Assembly (NCBI RefSeq): GCF_905475345.1
Contig: NC_066598.1
Location: 1,407,001-1,471,000 of the forward strand
Direction: 5' to 3'
From: Vespula vulgaris
Lineage: Eukaryota; Arthropoda; Insecta; Hymenoptera; Vespidae
Length of the DNA stretch: 64,000 nt
A program made the position numbers and the translations under genes. Positions within the stretch are counted from its first letter, which is position 1; each line of letters opens with the position of its first letter. The notes under the pieces were generated by a model, which was not told the DNA's origin, did not search any database, and worked only from the letters and a program-made list of their open reading frames with translations. This document shows, one piece after another, positions 23,869 through 36,240 of this stretch.

Positions 23869-26728
23869 ATGGTACAAAGTAAAATATTTGTACGAAATCG
23901 TGCGTTAGGTTACGTTAGTAATCATATACCCGTAGTAATTAGATATATTCAAAGAAGAAAGGAAAATCTTTTGGTTACTTGCGTTGGAAAAGAATTTCAT
24001 ACTTATGGATGTGCACACTTTACTCTTCTCAGTGTATCTGGAACTCATCCTGACAATATATCTTGTTTATCTGCGGATACTTATCACATTTACACCGCTG
24101 CAGAAAATATTATATATGCATGGAGAAGAGGTACGGAATTAAAACATACTTACAAAGGACACGAATGTTCTGTACATATTATATTACCCTTCGGACCACA
24201 TTTACTTTCTGTCGATGAAAGTAGTACTGTTAAAGTTTGGGATATAAAAACAGAGGAATTAATTTTAGAATTAAACTTTTCTAATGAAATCTTTCAAATA
24301 ACGACGTTGATACATCCCATTACTTATATGAACAAAGTTTTGTTTGGTAGCCAACAGGGATGTTTACAATTGTGGAATTTAAAAACGACAAAGATGATTT
24401 ATACTTTTAAGGGATGGAATACGACCATCACAGCTTTAGAGCAAGCACCTGCAATAGATGTTGTAGCTATAGGTCTATCTGATGGAAGGATTATGTTACA
24501 TAACCTTAAATTTGATGAAACTATCTTTGAATTGATTCAAGATTGGGGTGCCGTAATATCAATTACATTTCGTACCGATGAATATCCTATTATGGCTACA
24601 GGAAGTATAAGCGGACACATTGTATTTTGGAATCTGGAGCAAAGAAAAGTTGAAAGCCAGTTAAACAAAGCTCACTTTGGTTCTGTAACCGGTTTAAAAT
24701 ATCTGCCAAACGAACCATTAATGGTTTCATCCTCGCCTGATAATTCTTTAAAATTATGGATTTTTGACTTGGCTGATGGTGCTGGAAGATTATTGAAAAT
24801 AAGAGAGGGACATTCTGAGCCACCAACGATCATTCGTTTTTATGGCAACAATAGTGATAATATATTAACTGCAGGAGGTGATTCTTCTCTCAGAATATTT
24901 TCTACTATTACTGAAACATTTAATAAAAGTCTAGGAAGAGCTTCTTTTAATAGAAAAGCGTCAAAGAAAAAAGGTAGATCTGTAGAAGATCCAATGATAA
25001 TGCCGCCGATAATAAATCTGGCTGCCGAAGAAACTAGAGAAAAGGAATGGAGCAATATAGTAGCTTCTCATGCGGGTTTAGGCACAGTTACTACATGGTC
25101 TTATAATTTATTAAAGATGGATGATCATAAATTATTACCAGAAAGATTTAAACAAAATCATAATGCTGCAGCAACTTGCTTATGCCTTACCAAATGTGGA
25201 AATTTTGTTGTTATTGGATATAATACCGGTCATGTAGATCGATTTAATGTACAGTCAGGTATTCATAGAGCCAGTTATGGCAATAAGGGTGAAGCACATA
25301 AAGGTTCAGTAAGAGGTGTAGTAGTAGATGCTTTAAATCAAACTGTTATTACTGCTGGGAGGGATTGCTTGATAAAATTTTGGGATTTTAAACCTAAAGA
25401 TGGTAAGTAAATCTTAATAGAACTATTTTTTGTCAAATATTTTTCTTTCATTTCGTTTTCTTTTTTTTTTCTAAATTAAATATTATATTTAAAATTAAAG
25501 ATACAGGCCCAAGGACTATCATAACTCTACCTGAATCAATAGAATGGCTACGGTACCATAATGAAAGTACTTTCATAGCAGTTGCATTGGAAGATTTCAC
25601 AGTGATTTTAATTGATCTAGATACTAAAAAAGTAATAAGACATTTTCATGGACATAAAGGACCATTGACGGATGCATCGTTTAGTCCTAACGCAAGATGG
25701 TTAATCACATCTTCTATGGATTGTACAATAAGGACTTGGGATATCTTATCTTCTCATTTAATAGATGTATTTCAAGTAAGTTTCTATGATGCTATCGAAC
25801 GTGTGATTATTTTGATTAAATATACTTTATTTATACATAAATATATTTTAAAACTATGTAATACATTTAGGTTCCAGATGCATGTATATCTCTACATTTC
25901 TCTTCTACCGGAGAATTTCTTGCCACAGCCCACATGTGTAATTTGGGAATATATTTGTGGTCAAATCGTACAGTTTATTCTCATGTATCTCTAAAAGCTA
26001 TAAAGGAAGAAGATGTCATACCTATGATTAATCTTCCTAGTTCTATAGTGGAAGTTAATCAACAAGTTAAGGAAGACATTATTGAAGATGAACCAGAATA
26101 TATTTCTCCGGAACAGCTTAGCAAAGATTTAATTACAATATCCGCGTTGGCACAATCAAGATGGCTAAACTTGCTTAACATAGATATAGTTAAAAAAAGA
26201 AATAAACCTAAGGAGCCACCTAAAGCTCCAGAAAAGGCACCATTCTTTTTACCAACTATTCCTTCATTAGATATTAAATTTGATTTTTCAGATGTAAAAG
26301 ATTCTATAGATACTCAAAGATTACGAACTCATAAAGATTTTCAAAATTTAACGATATTTGGCAAATTATTGCATTCTACTACATCAAGCGAAAATTTCTT
26401 AGAAGTTATAAATAAATTAAAATCTATGAGTCCAAGTTCCATCGACTTCGAAATTCAATCTCTTTCCGCGGAAGAAAATAGTGCAAAGTTATTGTTACTT
26501 CAATTTATGAAAGTCTTGTGTTATATGATGGAACGTAAAATTGACTTCGAATTGACGCAAGCCTATCTAGCAGTATTTTTAAAATGGCATGGTCAAACAA
26601 TATCTGAAACTGAAGAGTTGAGGAATAACTTAAAAGAAATGGAAGATTTACAATTGAAAAACTGGATCATACTTAGAGAAAAATTATTCTATAATCTCAG
26701 TGTTGTACAGTCTCTTAAAAAAATGTAA
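23869..26728 (+). CDS. WDR36: WD repeat protein 36 / U3 snoRNP protein Utp21
   Basis: Component of the small-subunit processome (UTP-B) needed for 18S pre-rRNA processing in the nucleolus. Three exons: 23869-25402, 25501-25775, 25871-26728, GT-AG borders, giving 888 residues, close to the roughly 900 of vertebrate WDR36. The first 620 or so residues form two runs of WD repeats (for example TVKVWDI, CLQLWNL, SLKLWIF, LIKFWDF, TIRTWDI). Strong family signatures are the second-propeller segment HKGSVRGVVVDALNQTVITA with QSGIHRASYG, and GIYLWSNRTVYS before the C-terminal Utp21 domain (about 670-888). The gene is convergent with NDC1, the two stops being only 238 bp apart. Confidence 0.93.
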
Positions 26729-26816
26729 TATAAATAAAATATAAGAAATTTGTAATTTTTTTTTGTACATATCATTTAATTTTTTATGTTATTTCTTTAT
26801 TAAATTGTTTGATAAA

Positions 26817-26822
26817 AATAAA
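26817..26822 (+). terminator. Candidate WDR36 polyadenylation signal
   Basis: AATAAA 89 bp after the WDR36 stop; another lies at 26733-26738. The opposing NDC1 signal (AATAAA on the minus strand, 26922-26927) is about 100 bp away, so the two transcripts end almost tail to tail. Confidence 0.45.
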
Positions 26823-26966
26823 CAAAAAAAGTCCTTTGTTAAGTGCACATATAATCATCATAAGTAATCATTGAAAATGTAACACGATGTAAATACATAT
26901 ATATCATGATATTTGTTCTTTTTTATTATAGTTTTATAAGGCAACAAAATCATAGAAATGTATATA

Positions 26967-28700
26967 TTATTCTTTGTAATTAAGAAAAGGTTGTAAATGT
27001 TCTATCATTGAAGAGTCAAGTTTCAAATCATTAATGTAATCTTCGAATCCTGTTGTAATTCTGTACAAACTTCGTTTACTCGCATTTCGTAAAGAATTAA
27101 ACATCTGTTTGATACATTTATCACTATTCTGAGGTTTTTTAATTAATATATTAGATTTATGTAATTTGTCTAAAGTAAGTTTTAATGTTAATAGTGCTTG
27201 AAATATATCTGGTAGATCTTTTTGTACAATACCATAAGAGTCTTCTTTCAAAGATACAATTGCCAAAGATGAGATAGCTTCTGCTGCCCATATTACAGCT
27301 TGTGCTTTAAATAAAGCATATTCAATCTTAAGATCATCTTGTTCGCCAAAGACGTAATAAACAAGTGGTTTCGAAAGAAAATAAGAGATCAGCAAGTCCC
27401 ATTTGTTTTTGATATATTTATATGTTAAAAATTTAATTTCAGGGGATTTGGAGACATAGCTTTCATTCACAGATGGTATTGTCTCTGTTACCAATTTACG
27501 CATGTGATAGGTGTATTCGCTTTTAAACGCAGACAAATTTGATGACATCGAAGTTGTAAGGGTCGAAGCAGATGATGCAAACTGTTGTTCTTTGGCTTTT
27601 AAAGTGATTGCATTAAGCTCATCAGAAAATTTGTTTATAAAGTTCAAGGATTTTTCAATAATACAATTCCAATTATAAGGATGACCACCAGGTTGACTCA
27701 ATGTAAATAATATTCTTCTTCTCGTTTCTTGTTTTTCAGCCAAAGTAACAAGATCCAAGTATCCCAAATGTTGTAACATTGGTATATTATCCATGGATAA
27801 AACATCGGTTAATGTTATCGTTGAGATATGACTATCAAAGACATTATTTGGCTGAATTTCTAAAGGTGTCCATTCTGTTAGAAATACTTCTAATAACAAA
27901 ATTGTAGTGTTACTTGTAAATATCAAAGTAGATTGATATAGCCATAAATACATTGCTAGAGATACATTTAGCAATCCTGGAAAGTTATCTAATGGCTTTG
28001 TTTCTATTTGTGCAGATGTGATGGACAGTACGAAGTCACGCATATAGGATCCCAGTAAATAATATCCGATTATAAAATAAATAACAGGCCATAATGAAAT
28101 GGATGTTATTTTGGATAGCATGGAATAAATTCCTTTTCTAAATTTAGAGAATTTAGTCAGTGGTATTATAGAAAATTGGAAATATCGTTGATTAGATAAA
28201 CTTGTAGTCAGGAAGAAGTAGAATCCAGTCCACATTCCACCAAGTAATAAAAAATAATGTTCTTCTATTAGGCATGATCCATACAGTGTATCACAATTAT
28301 CAATCAATAAATTATGATTGCCTTTCTTCAATGACAAGTGTAACCATACTAAATTACAGCCCATTAAGATACAAAGCATTCCTCTTAATAAGTTTTGGCC
28401 GGTGAAAATATGTTGAAGTTTTAAGAATCTGTTCTTTAAGTACGGCTGTCGATGTAAATAATTATTGCAATAAATAATTCCTTGTAGAAATGACACAAAT
28501 ACAAAGAAATGTATTCGCAATTTTAAGGAAATTATAGTTTCCCATGTATTCTGTAGCCATAATTTAACATTTGTGTTTGTATTTGTAATTAAAATCAAAA
28601 AACTCAAAAGAAAGATTTGTAATATGATGTTCAATGTAATAGCTATGAACATTCGCCCTATCAATAATCCTGGGTAATTCTTTCTATTACGTTCTGGCAT
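26967..28700 (-). CDS. NDC1: Nucleoporin NDC1 (transmembrane)
   Basis: Integral membrane nucleoporin that anchors the nuclear pore complex and is needed for its assembly. Single uninterrupted exon of 577 residues, somewhat shorter than human (about 674). The N-terminal half carries about six hydrophobic segments (roughly residues 12-38, 62-80, 104-122, 148-166, 198-217, 245-272). The soluble C-terminal half begins with the family hallmark TLSQPGGHPYNW (residues 333-344), preceded by QHLGYLDLVTL. The ATG gives MPERNRKNYPGLLIGR, a plausible cytosolic start before the first membrane span. It is intronless here, unlike most neighbours. It shares a short head-to-head promoter with PCLAF and is tail-to-tail with WDR36. 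Confidence 0.92.
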   Translation of the reverse strand: MPERNRKNYPGLLIGRMFIAITLNIILQIFLLSFLILITNTNTNVKLWLQNTWETIISLKLRIHFFVFVSFLQGIIYCNNYLHRQPYLKNRFLKLQHIFTGQNLLRGMLCILMGCNLVWLHLSLKKGNHNLLIDNCDTLYGSCLIEEHYFLLLGGMWTGFYFFLTTSLSNQRYFQFSIIPLTKFSKFRKGIYSMLSKITSISLWPVIYFIIGYYLLGSYMRDFVLSITSAQIETKPLDNFPGLLNVSLAMYLWLYQSTLIFTSNTTILLLEVFLTEWTPLEIQPNNVFDSHISTITLTDVLSMDNIPMLQHLGYLDLVTLAEKQETRRRILFTLSQPGGHPYNWNCIIEKSLNFINKFSDELNAITLKAKEQQFASSASTLTTSMSSNLSAFKSEYTYHMRKLVTETIPSVNESYVSKSPEIKFLTYKYIKNKWDLLISYFLSKPLVYYVFGEQDDLKIEYALFKAQAVIWAAEAISSLAIVSLKEDSYGIVQKDLPDIFQALLTLKLTLDKLHKSNILIKKPQNSDKCIKQMFNSLRNASKRSLYRITTGFEDYINDLKLDSSMIEHLQPFLNYKE

Positions 28701-29120
28701 TCTCTAAGTTCACTAATTTAACTTCTTTTTAATAAACACTTTTATTTTTATCTGATAAACATGCTCTTAAACGTGACGACGTTTTACTCTTGAAACCGGT
28801 ATAACACACCATATATATGTTATAACCGACCAATGATCGTGTAGATGTAAGAAAGGCGCCATGACAGTTGTCATTTGCGCGGGAAATGTACTACCATTAT
28901 AGCTATTTTTCTGTTACTAGAAATTTTCAAAAATCTAACTTCTCCAAACAGTTCAGAATTTTTTGTACTTCTAATGTTACCTTTAAGGTTGGCACCACTG
29001 TATTCATACAATTTCAAATATTCTATTGTTCGATTCTGCAGCGTACGCAAAGCTTCTTTCGATTTAAACAAAGAACTGTCGAAGAAAGGTTTTATCAAAT
29101 TTAAATATATTATTTTAAAT
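28701..29120. promoter_or_regulatory. Bidirectional NDC1/PCLAF promoter with E2F site
   Basis: The two start codons face away from each other across 420 bp. TTTGCGCGGGAAA (28874-28886) contains, on the minus strand, TTTCCCGC, a match to the E2F consensus TTTSSCGC. Directly before it lies the dyad ATGACA-GT-TGTCAT (28861-28874). Mammalian PCLAF is a known E2F/Rb target, which makes the site meaningful. Transcription starts are not visible. Confidence 0.6.
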
Positions 29121-29729
29121 ATGGTTCGAACAAAAGCAGATCGTGTACCTACAAAAGGTAAAAATTTTTTTCCATAATAAATAATGACAAATAGTAATCC
29201 TTTATTTAACTTTTATGCATTGCTTGGCTTATACTACAAAGTAATAAACGTTGTTAATTGTTAATCAAGAAATTATGCTAACGTGATCATATTATTTCAT
29301 TTGTTTATTTTACATTTTAAGCTATGGGAGCTAAAGCACCTCATAAAATTGCTAGTACAACAGCAAAAAAATCAGGGAATAGAGGTAATAAATAATTGCC
29401 GAGTATTTGAATTTCACATTATTTCAAAAATATTATTTCTATTATAATATTATTTTATTATTAGGAAAAAGTTATTCTGGTGGAAATCCTTATCATCCAA
29501 GAGAAACTCCAGAATGGCAAAAACCAATTACAAATTTTATGAATCAAAACGTAACTAAAGAAAATGATGTTTCATCCTCATCAAAAGTAAATATAAAATA
29601 AATATATATATACGTATATACAGATATAGATATTTTTAATATAAATAATAATTATTTTTACAGAATACTGAGAATGAGGAAAATAATACAAATGATACTT
29701 CCATTGAGATTGATAATGATCAAAATTAA
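29121..29729 (+). CDS. PCLAF: PCNA-associated factor (p15PAF)
   Basis: Small, probably disordered PCNA-binding protein acting at replication forks and in translesion DNA synthesis control. Four exons: 29121-29157, 29322-29384, 29465-29586, 29664-29729, all GT-AG and in phase, 95 residues (human 111). The N terminus MVRTKAD is identical to vertebrates. APHK (about 18-21) matches the human APRK ubiquitylation region. SGGNPYHPRETPEWQKPI precedes a PIP-box-like QKPITNFM (52-59). A KEN degron follows at 65-67, as in human. The C terminus is acidic. Oddity: the PIP box has Met where a second aromatic residue is usual. An in-frame ATG at 28875 would add 82 unrelated residues and is rejected. Confidence 0.93.
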
Positions 29730-29989
29730 AGAATTTGAGTACAGTTTTTAAATAATACGAAAAGAATTTTATCACAATTCGTTTGTCTATTTCAGATTCA
29801 ATTAAAATATTCCGAGTCTTCAACAAAAAATTGGGATTTAAACAATGGAAAAAAAAAGGAAAATAACTGATTAATTTAATTTTATAATAAGTATATTTTA
29901 CCTTAATAATACTCAAAATATGTGTAAGCTTTTAATTTATGTGATTAAATATTAATATTTGTGTGATCATGAACAATTTTTGATGCTTT

Positions 29990-29995
29990 AATAAA
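29990..29995 (+). terminator. Candidate PCLAF polyadenylation signal
   Basis: AATAAA 261 bp after the stop. A run of minus-strand AATAAA (TTTATT repeats at about 30010-30034) follows almost at once and would serve the converging minus-strand transcript. Confidence 0.4.
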
Positions 29996-30048
29996 AATAC
30001 TCTCAACATTTTATTTATTTATTTATTTATTTATCTTATTTTTATTAT

Positions 30049-30501
30049 CTACGTTACATTTTTATTAGATATTCGATTATTCGTTTCATGAAGATGAAAA
30101 TCTAGGATGTTGACAAATAATACTAGTGTACTTTCTGTGTTAGAAGTTTTATTCATAGACAAACGAGCTATACGATATAAAGGAGGACACATTTTCCCCA
30201 GTATTTTACCAATAATGATACTCGTAAGCTGGGGGAATGCAGTTTTCACGTAGATATCATGCACGTCTAAATGTGTATAAGTGACCAAAAATTAAAAGCA
30301 ACACCATTCAATTCAATTTCAATTCTCAACGTGTAGTCTCGTATAGATTGTTAATACATTTGAAATAAGTTTAGGAACACGAGAAATATATAAGAAAAAT
30401 TTTATTACCGTATTCACAGAGTTAATTCGCACCACTTGAGATGATGGTACTGTTTCTGTAGTTTGATACAAAATTAATCTCTCCAAAAGTGGATGTAATA
30501 T
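30049..30501 (-). CDS. Unassigned small protein, 3' portion of a minus-strand gene
   Basis: Two segments read as exons on the minus strand: 30501-30409 (31 codons, after a strong pyrimidine tract and cgag acceptor, ending at a gtaata donor) and 30228-30049 (59 codons plus TAG, after tgcattcccccag). Both are phase 0, so they join to 90 residues (ILHPLLERLILYQTT... then LTSIIIGKILGKMCPP...) of balanced composition. Several AATAAA follow the stop. The 5' end is not found; a (TA)n block at 30578-30650 and the CAND1 start lie upstream. There is a faint resemblance of the end to the C terminus of proteasome assembly chaperone 3, too weak to name it. It could also be a pseudogene. Confidence 0.4.
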
Positions 30502-30730
30502 CTCGGATAAACAAAGAAAAAAAAAAAAGTAAAGTAAAAAAAATTTATTATCGTGTCGACGTAAACGTAATATATATCTGTATATATGTGTGTATATATC
30601 ATATATATATATATATATAGATATATATATATATACACATATATACATACATCATTTTCTTTTCTTTTCGTTTCATTTTAAAAGAAATCACAACGACAAT
30701 TCAACCGGCTGTGAAGACAATTTTGCAATC

Positions 30731-33700
30731 ATGGCCAGCGTATCTTATCAAATAGCAAATTTATTGGAAAAGGTAATGTACATTTATTTAAATAAATTTA
30801 ACATTAAAAATTTGATTTCTTTGCAAATTGTTCTTGAAAAATTGTGTTTATTGTTGACTTCGTTCACAAGTTAACCTCACTTTGTTTTTAGCACTTTCCA
30901 AACGAATCCTATTGATTTAAATGAGATTAGATTTATTTTCATTCACTAATCTTATCGGATTATATTTTTTTATTAAAATATTTTGTATATTATTTGGTTT
31001 ATAAAAATCTTGTTATTTTTATTTTAATGTATTGTTAATTCTTTTTTATTATCAGTAATTCATAAATATTTTATAGATGACGTCCAGTGATAAAGATTTT
31101 AGATTTATGGCAACAAATGATTTGATGAGCGAATTACAAAAGGATAGTATCAAATTGGATGATGATTCTGAACGTAAGGTCGTAAAGATGTTACTTAAAT
31201 TATTAGAAGACAAAAATGGAGAAGTACAGAATCTTGCTGTGAAATGGTATATTATTATATTAATAACTTCTCTATTTTTTCATGATATATTTGTATGAAT
31301 CGTGGTATTACAAAGGTATTAAAAATTTTAGTTTAGGTCCACTAGTCAATAAAGTAAAAGAATACCAAGTAGAAATTATTGTGGATGCTTTATGTAGTAA
31401 TATGGTATCTGATAAAGAACAACTAAGGGATATTTCCAGTATTGGATTGAAGACTGTTATTTCTGAACTTCCGTTAGGATCCAGTGCACTTGTTGCTAAT
31501 GTATGTAAGCGCATTACAGGAAGATTAAGTAGTGCTATTGAGAAAGTATGTATTATTTCATATTTATTATATTTAAAAAAAAAAAAAAAAAAAACATTTA
31601 TACTATACCTTAAGTTTTACTTTAGCAAGAAGATGTGTCTGTTCAACTGGAGGCTCTTGATATTGTTGCTGATTTGCTTTCCCGATTTGGAGCTTTACTA
31701 GTGACATTTCACTCAACTATTTTAACTGCATTACTACCACAACTTTCTTCCCAACGTCAAGCAGTTCGTAAACGTACCATAGTAGCATTGAGTCATCTCT
31801 TAACATCAAGCAATAATTATTTATACAATAAACTCTTGGACCATTTACTAGAAGGACTTTCAACACAAACGGCCAGTAATGTTATCAGGACATATATACA
31901 GTGCATTGCATCGATTTGGTAAAAAAAAAAACAAAAAACAAAAAGCTTCTATTCATTTCTTTTTAAAAAGTAAGAAAAAATATTTTTTATGATACTTGTG
32001 AATTTTGTTTATCATAGTCGTCAAGCGGGACATAGGTTCGGTGAACAAATAGAACGAGTTATGCCATTGATAGTAGGATACAGTAACGAGGACGATGATG
32101 AACTTAGAGAATATTGTTTACAGGCTTTTGAAGCTTTTGTATATAGATGTCCTAAAGAAATAACACCACATATTAATCAGGTATTTAAGACAAAATGAAA
32201 ATTTTTTTTTATCATTTTTTTTTTAATCATTTTCTTTTATCATTTTTTTTTTATCATTTTTTTTTTTTACATTAAAAAATTTCATATTAATTTCGTTTTA
32301 GATCATAAAAATTTGTTTAGTATACATTACATATGATCCAAACTACAATTATGATGATGATATGAACGATCTCTCTGATGGGGAAGGAGTTGTTATGGAA
32401 GTAGAAGAAGATGGAGAAGATGATGCAGAAGATGAATATTCAGATGACGATGACATGAGTTGGAAAGTACGTAGAGCAGCTGCAAAATGTTTGGAAGCGG
32501 TAGTATCTAGTAGAAGAGAACTCCTGCCTGAACTTTATAAAGTTGTATCCCCAGCATTAATTTCTAGATTCAAAGGTAAACATTTTGAAAGCAATAAACT
32601 ACATATTAAAAGTCAATAAATATTTATACATTTCTGAAAAAGCTTGAATAATATTCTTTGATGATTACAGAAAGGGAGGAAAATGTGAAGTCAGACATTT
32701 TCCATGCTTATGTTGCTTTATTAAGACAAACAAGACCGGCAACTGGTGTGCCACTTGATCCAGACGCGATGGAAGATGATGATGGTAGTCCTATATCCTT
32801 GTTGCAACAACAAGTACCTTTAATCGTCAAAGCTGTACATCGTCAGATGAAAGAAAAAAGCATAAAAACTCGACAAGATTGTTTTTCTTTGCTCAAAGAA
32901 TTAGTTCTTGTATTACCTGGTGCTCTAACGAATCATATACCTGCATTAATACCAGGCATACAATATTCTTTAGGAGAAAAAAATTCTTCTTCTAACATGA
33001 AAATTGATACGCTAGCCTTTGTACATACACTTTTGGTAACTCATCAACCTGAAGCATTCCATGCTCACATGACTGTTTTGGCTCCTCCGATTATATCGGC
33101 GGTAGGAGATCCATTTTATAAAATCACGGCAGAAGCACTATTAGTGTTACAACAGCTTGTACAAGTTATTAGGCCTCATGGTAAGTAATCGTTTAGAGAA
33201 TTAAAATTCTTATGACCAAGTTAATGACATTTTTTTCTTTCTATCAGGTAAACAATGTTATTACAATTTTACTCCATTGTCTGCCGACATTTATCACTGT
33301 ACATTAATGAGGTTACGAACAGCAGACATAGATCAAGAAGTTAAAGAAAGAGCGATCGCTTGTATGGGACAAATTCTTGCACATTTTGGTGATACATTAT
33401 CAAATGAATTGCATGTATGCCTTCCTATATTTTTGGATAGACTACATAATGAAATTACACGCCTCACGACTGTTAAGGCATTAACTTGTATAGCTGCTTC
33501 ACCTTTAAGAGTGGATTTAAAACCAATTATGGTATGTGTTTTATAACTTTTTTCATAAGTTATGACAAGTTATTAAATACGTACATTTTTTACAGGAAGA
33601 GGCAATCCCAATTCTTGGATCCTTCTTAAGAAAAAATCAGAGAGCTTTAAAATTATGTTCTCTACCACTTTTGGATACATTAGTACGCAATTACAGTTCT

Positions 33701-36003
33701 GCTCTACACTTTGATCTGTTAGACACGGTAATTATACATTAAGTAGATAAAAATATCCTCTTCTTATATTATTTAGTAAAAATTAATATCTCTTTTTTTT
33801 TTTTTTTATTCCTAGGTCACAACGGAATTACCTGCTCTGTTAAATGAAACTGACTTACATATTGCACAACTAACACTTAATTTACTCACTACAATCGCGA
33901 AATTACATCCGGGCTCATTGACAAGAGTTTCAGATAATATTCTACCAGAGATATTAGTGCTAGTAAAATCACCGCTTCTTCAAGGTAAGCATTATACACA
34001 TTTAATTCATTAAATCATCTTCTTATAAAGAATTGACTGTTACCAGGTGTTGCATTAAGTTCTATGCTTGAGTTTTTCCAAGCATTGGTTCAAGCCGATA
34101 TACCAGGTCTTGGTTATCGTGAATTACTTTCGATGTTAGTAGCACCAGTTAATCAATCAGTGCTACACAAACAAGCTTATCATTCATTGGCTAAATGTGC
34201 TGCTGCTTTGACAATCACGTGTCAACAAGAAGCTCAAGCCGTAGTCGAACAATTTTTAAAGGATGTTCAAAATCCACAAAGCGATGCACAACACATTTTT
34301 GCATTGTTGGTTATTGGAGAGATCGGTAAACATGTGTAAGTCAGAATGAGAAGGAAATTTTTAATTACTTAAAGAAATACTAGTTCATTATGTGTTTGTA
34401 CATTTTTTTATAGAGACTTAAGTGGAATCAATTCATTGAAACACATTATCTTAAACTCTTTTTCGTCTCACTCGGAAGAAGTCAAATCGGCAGCTAGCTA
34501 TACTTTAGGGAACATAGCGGTTGGTAATCTTCCTGAATATTTACCGTTTGTGCTAAAAGAAATAGAAGCACAACCGAAACGTCAGTATCTTCTTCTACAT
34601 TCTTTAAAAGAGGTATGCTGATTACGTTTAAATATAGTAGATAATGTCTTCACCGGATGTTATTAATTAATTTTTTTTTCTTTTTTTTTTTCAGATTATT
34701 GCATGTCAATCTGCAAGTCCTTCTGGTGTATCGCATTTACAAAATTTTGTACCATCCATATGGATGCTTTTATACAGACATTGTGAATGTACGGAAGAAG
34801 GAACTCGGAATGTTGTCGCAGAATGCCTTGGAAAGCTCACTTTAATCGATCCAGCTAGATTATTACCGACGTTACAAGAGTCTTTAAAATCACCTTCCGC
34901 ACTTATGAGAACTACAACAGTCACAGCTGTTAAGTTCACTATCTCAGATCAGGTAAAAATGTTATTTATCATTTTTATTGTTACCGAATTGTTAAATATT
35001 CCATATAATTAAGTGTGTATTTTTAAAGCCTCAACCAATCGATTCTATGCTGAAACAATGTATGGAAAACTTTTTGGTTGCTTTGGAAGATCCTGATTTG
35101 AATGTTCGAAGGGTAGCATTAGTTGCTTTCAATTCAGCAGCACACAACAAGCCTATGTTGATCAGAGATTTATTGGATTCTGTGCTGCCACATCTTTACA
35201 CTGAAACCAAAATAAAGGTATAGTAAAAATATATATATATATATTTTTTCAATCGATTAACATCGATAAACGATCATTATAATTTCCTTTTTTATATACA
35301 GAAAGAACTGATCAGAGAAGTAGAAATGGGTCCGTTCAAACATACAGTAGATGATGGTTTGGATTTAAGGAAAGCAGCATTTGAATGCATGTACACATTA
35401 TTAGACTCCTGTCTCGATCGATTAGATGTCTTCGAATTCTTAAATCATGTTGAAAATGGTCTTAGAGATCATTATGACATAAAGATGTTAACTTATCTGA
35501 TGACTGCTCGGTTAGCACAGTTATGTCCAACAGCAGTTTTGCAGAGTAAGTTTTTACATGCAATTTAGAAGCAATCTGAGTAAAAATTCTATCATTTTTT
35601 TATTTGTAGGGTTGGAAAGATTAGTGGAACCATTAAAGAGTACCTGTACTATGAAGGTTAAAGCTAATTCGGTTAAGCAAGAGTATGAAAAACAAGATGA
35701 ATTGAAACGTTCTGCACTTAGAGCTGTTGCTGCGTTACTTACTATACCAGATGCCGGTATGCACAATTACAAAAAAAACAATATATATATATAAGTATGA
35801 TCATATCATGTCAAAACAAAGAAATAATTTATGTAATGTAATTGTATAAGACAACAATTTTGTTTTCAGACAAAAATCCATCGTTAAGTGAATTCGTATC
35901 GCAAATCAAGACGACACCAGAATTACAACCATTATTTGAAATCATTCAGAAAGACTGTACCGGCAATAACGTGAATGAAACTAACGCGATGGATCAAAGC
36001 TAA
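30731..36003 (+). CDS. CAND1: Cullin-associated NEDD8-dissociated protein 1
   Basis: Binds un-neddylated cullin-RBX1 and exchanges substrate-receptor modules of cullin-RING ubiquitin ligases. Seventeen exons: 30731-30772, 31077-31246, 31332-31545, 31626-31918, 32018-32180, 32302-32575, 32671-33180, 33248-33531, 33596-33727, 33816-33984, 34047-34335, 34414-34612, 34695-34952, 35029-35217, 35302-35545, 35610-35756, 35870-36003. They sum to 1,236 residues versus 1,230 in human, with every junction in phase. HEAT repeats fill the length. The start MASVSYQIANLLEK and MTSSDKDFRFMATNDL are near identical to human, as are DDDMSWKVRRAAAKCL after an acidic insert (EDGEDDAEDEYSDDDD), the SPLLQG segment, FKHTVDDGLDLRKAAFECM and KANSVKQEYEKQDELKRS. 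There is no sign of truncation. Confidence 0.96.
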
Positions 36004-36234
36004 GAGAGTTTACACCATTAATTTTTATATTTCACAGATCACCTATAGCTAAGCACATGGGTGATCATACTATTCATAGTTTATTTGTATACGTTATTTT
36101 TTCATTATCGTCGCTACAATTTAAAACGATGTAGTTGTGATAAAAAAAAAAAATGTATGTGATTTCATGCTCTAATGTAATAAGAATTCATGCTTAAAAA
36201 ATGTATGTGAATGCATGTTCTGTATAAACATTGC

Positions 36235-36240
36235 AATAAA
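36235..36240 (+). terminator. Candidate CAND1 polyadenylation signal
   Basis: AATAAA about 230 bp after the CAND1 stop. Confidence 0.4.

Noticed and set aside
28868..29177. In-frame upstream extension of PCLAF and an antisense open frame in the NDC1/PCLAF promoter
   Set aside because: The extension has no family similarity and would precede the strictly conserved MVRTKAD start; the antisense frame lacks an ATG and splice signals.
30230..30288. Alternative acceptor at 30266 for the unassigned minus-strand gene
   Set aside because: It would need a phase-1 donor, and the upstream exon offers only phase-0 ends; the acceptor at 30228 keeps the frame.
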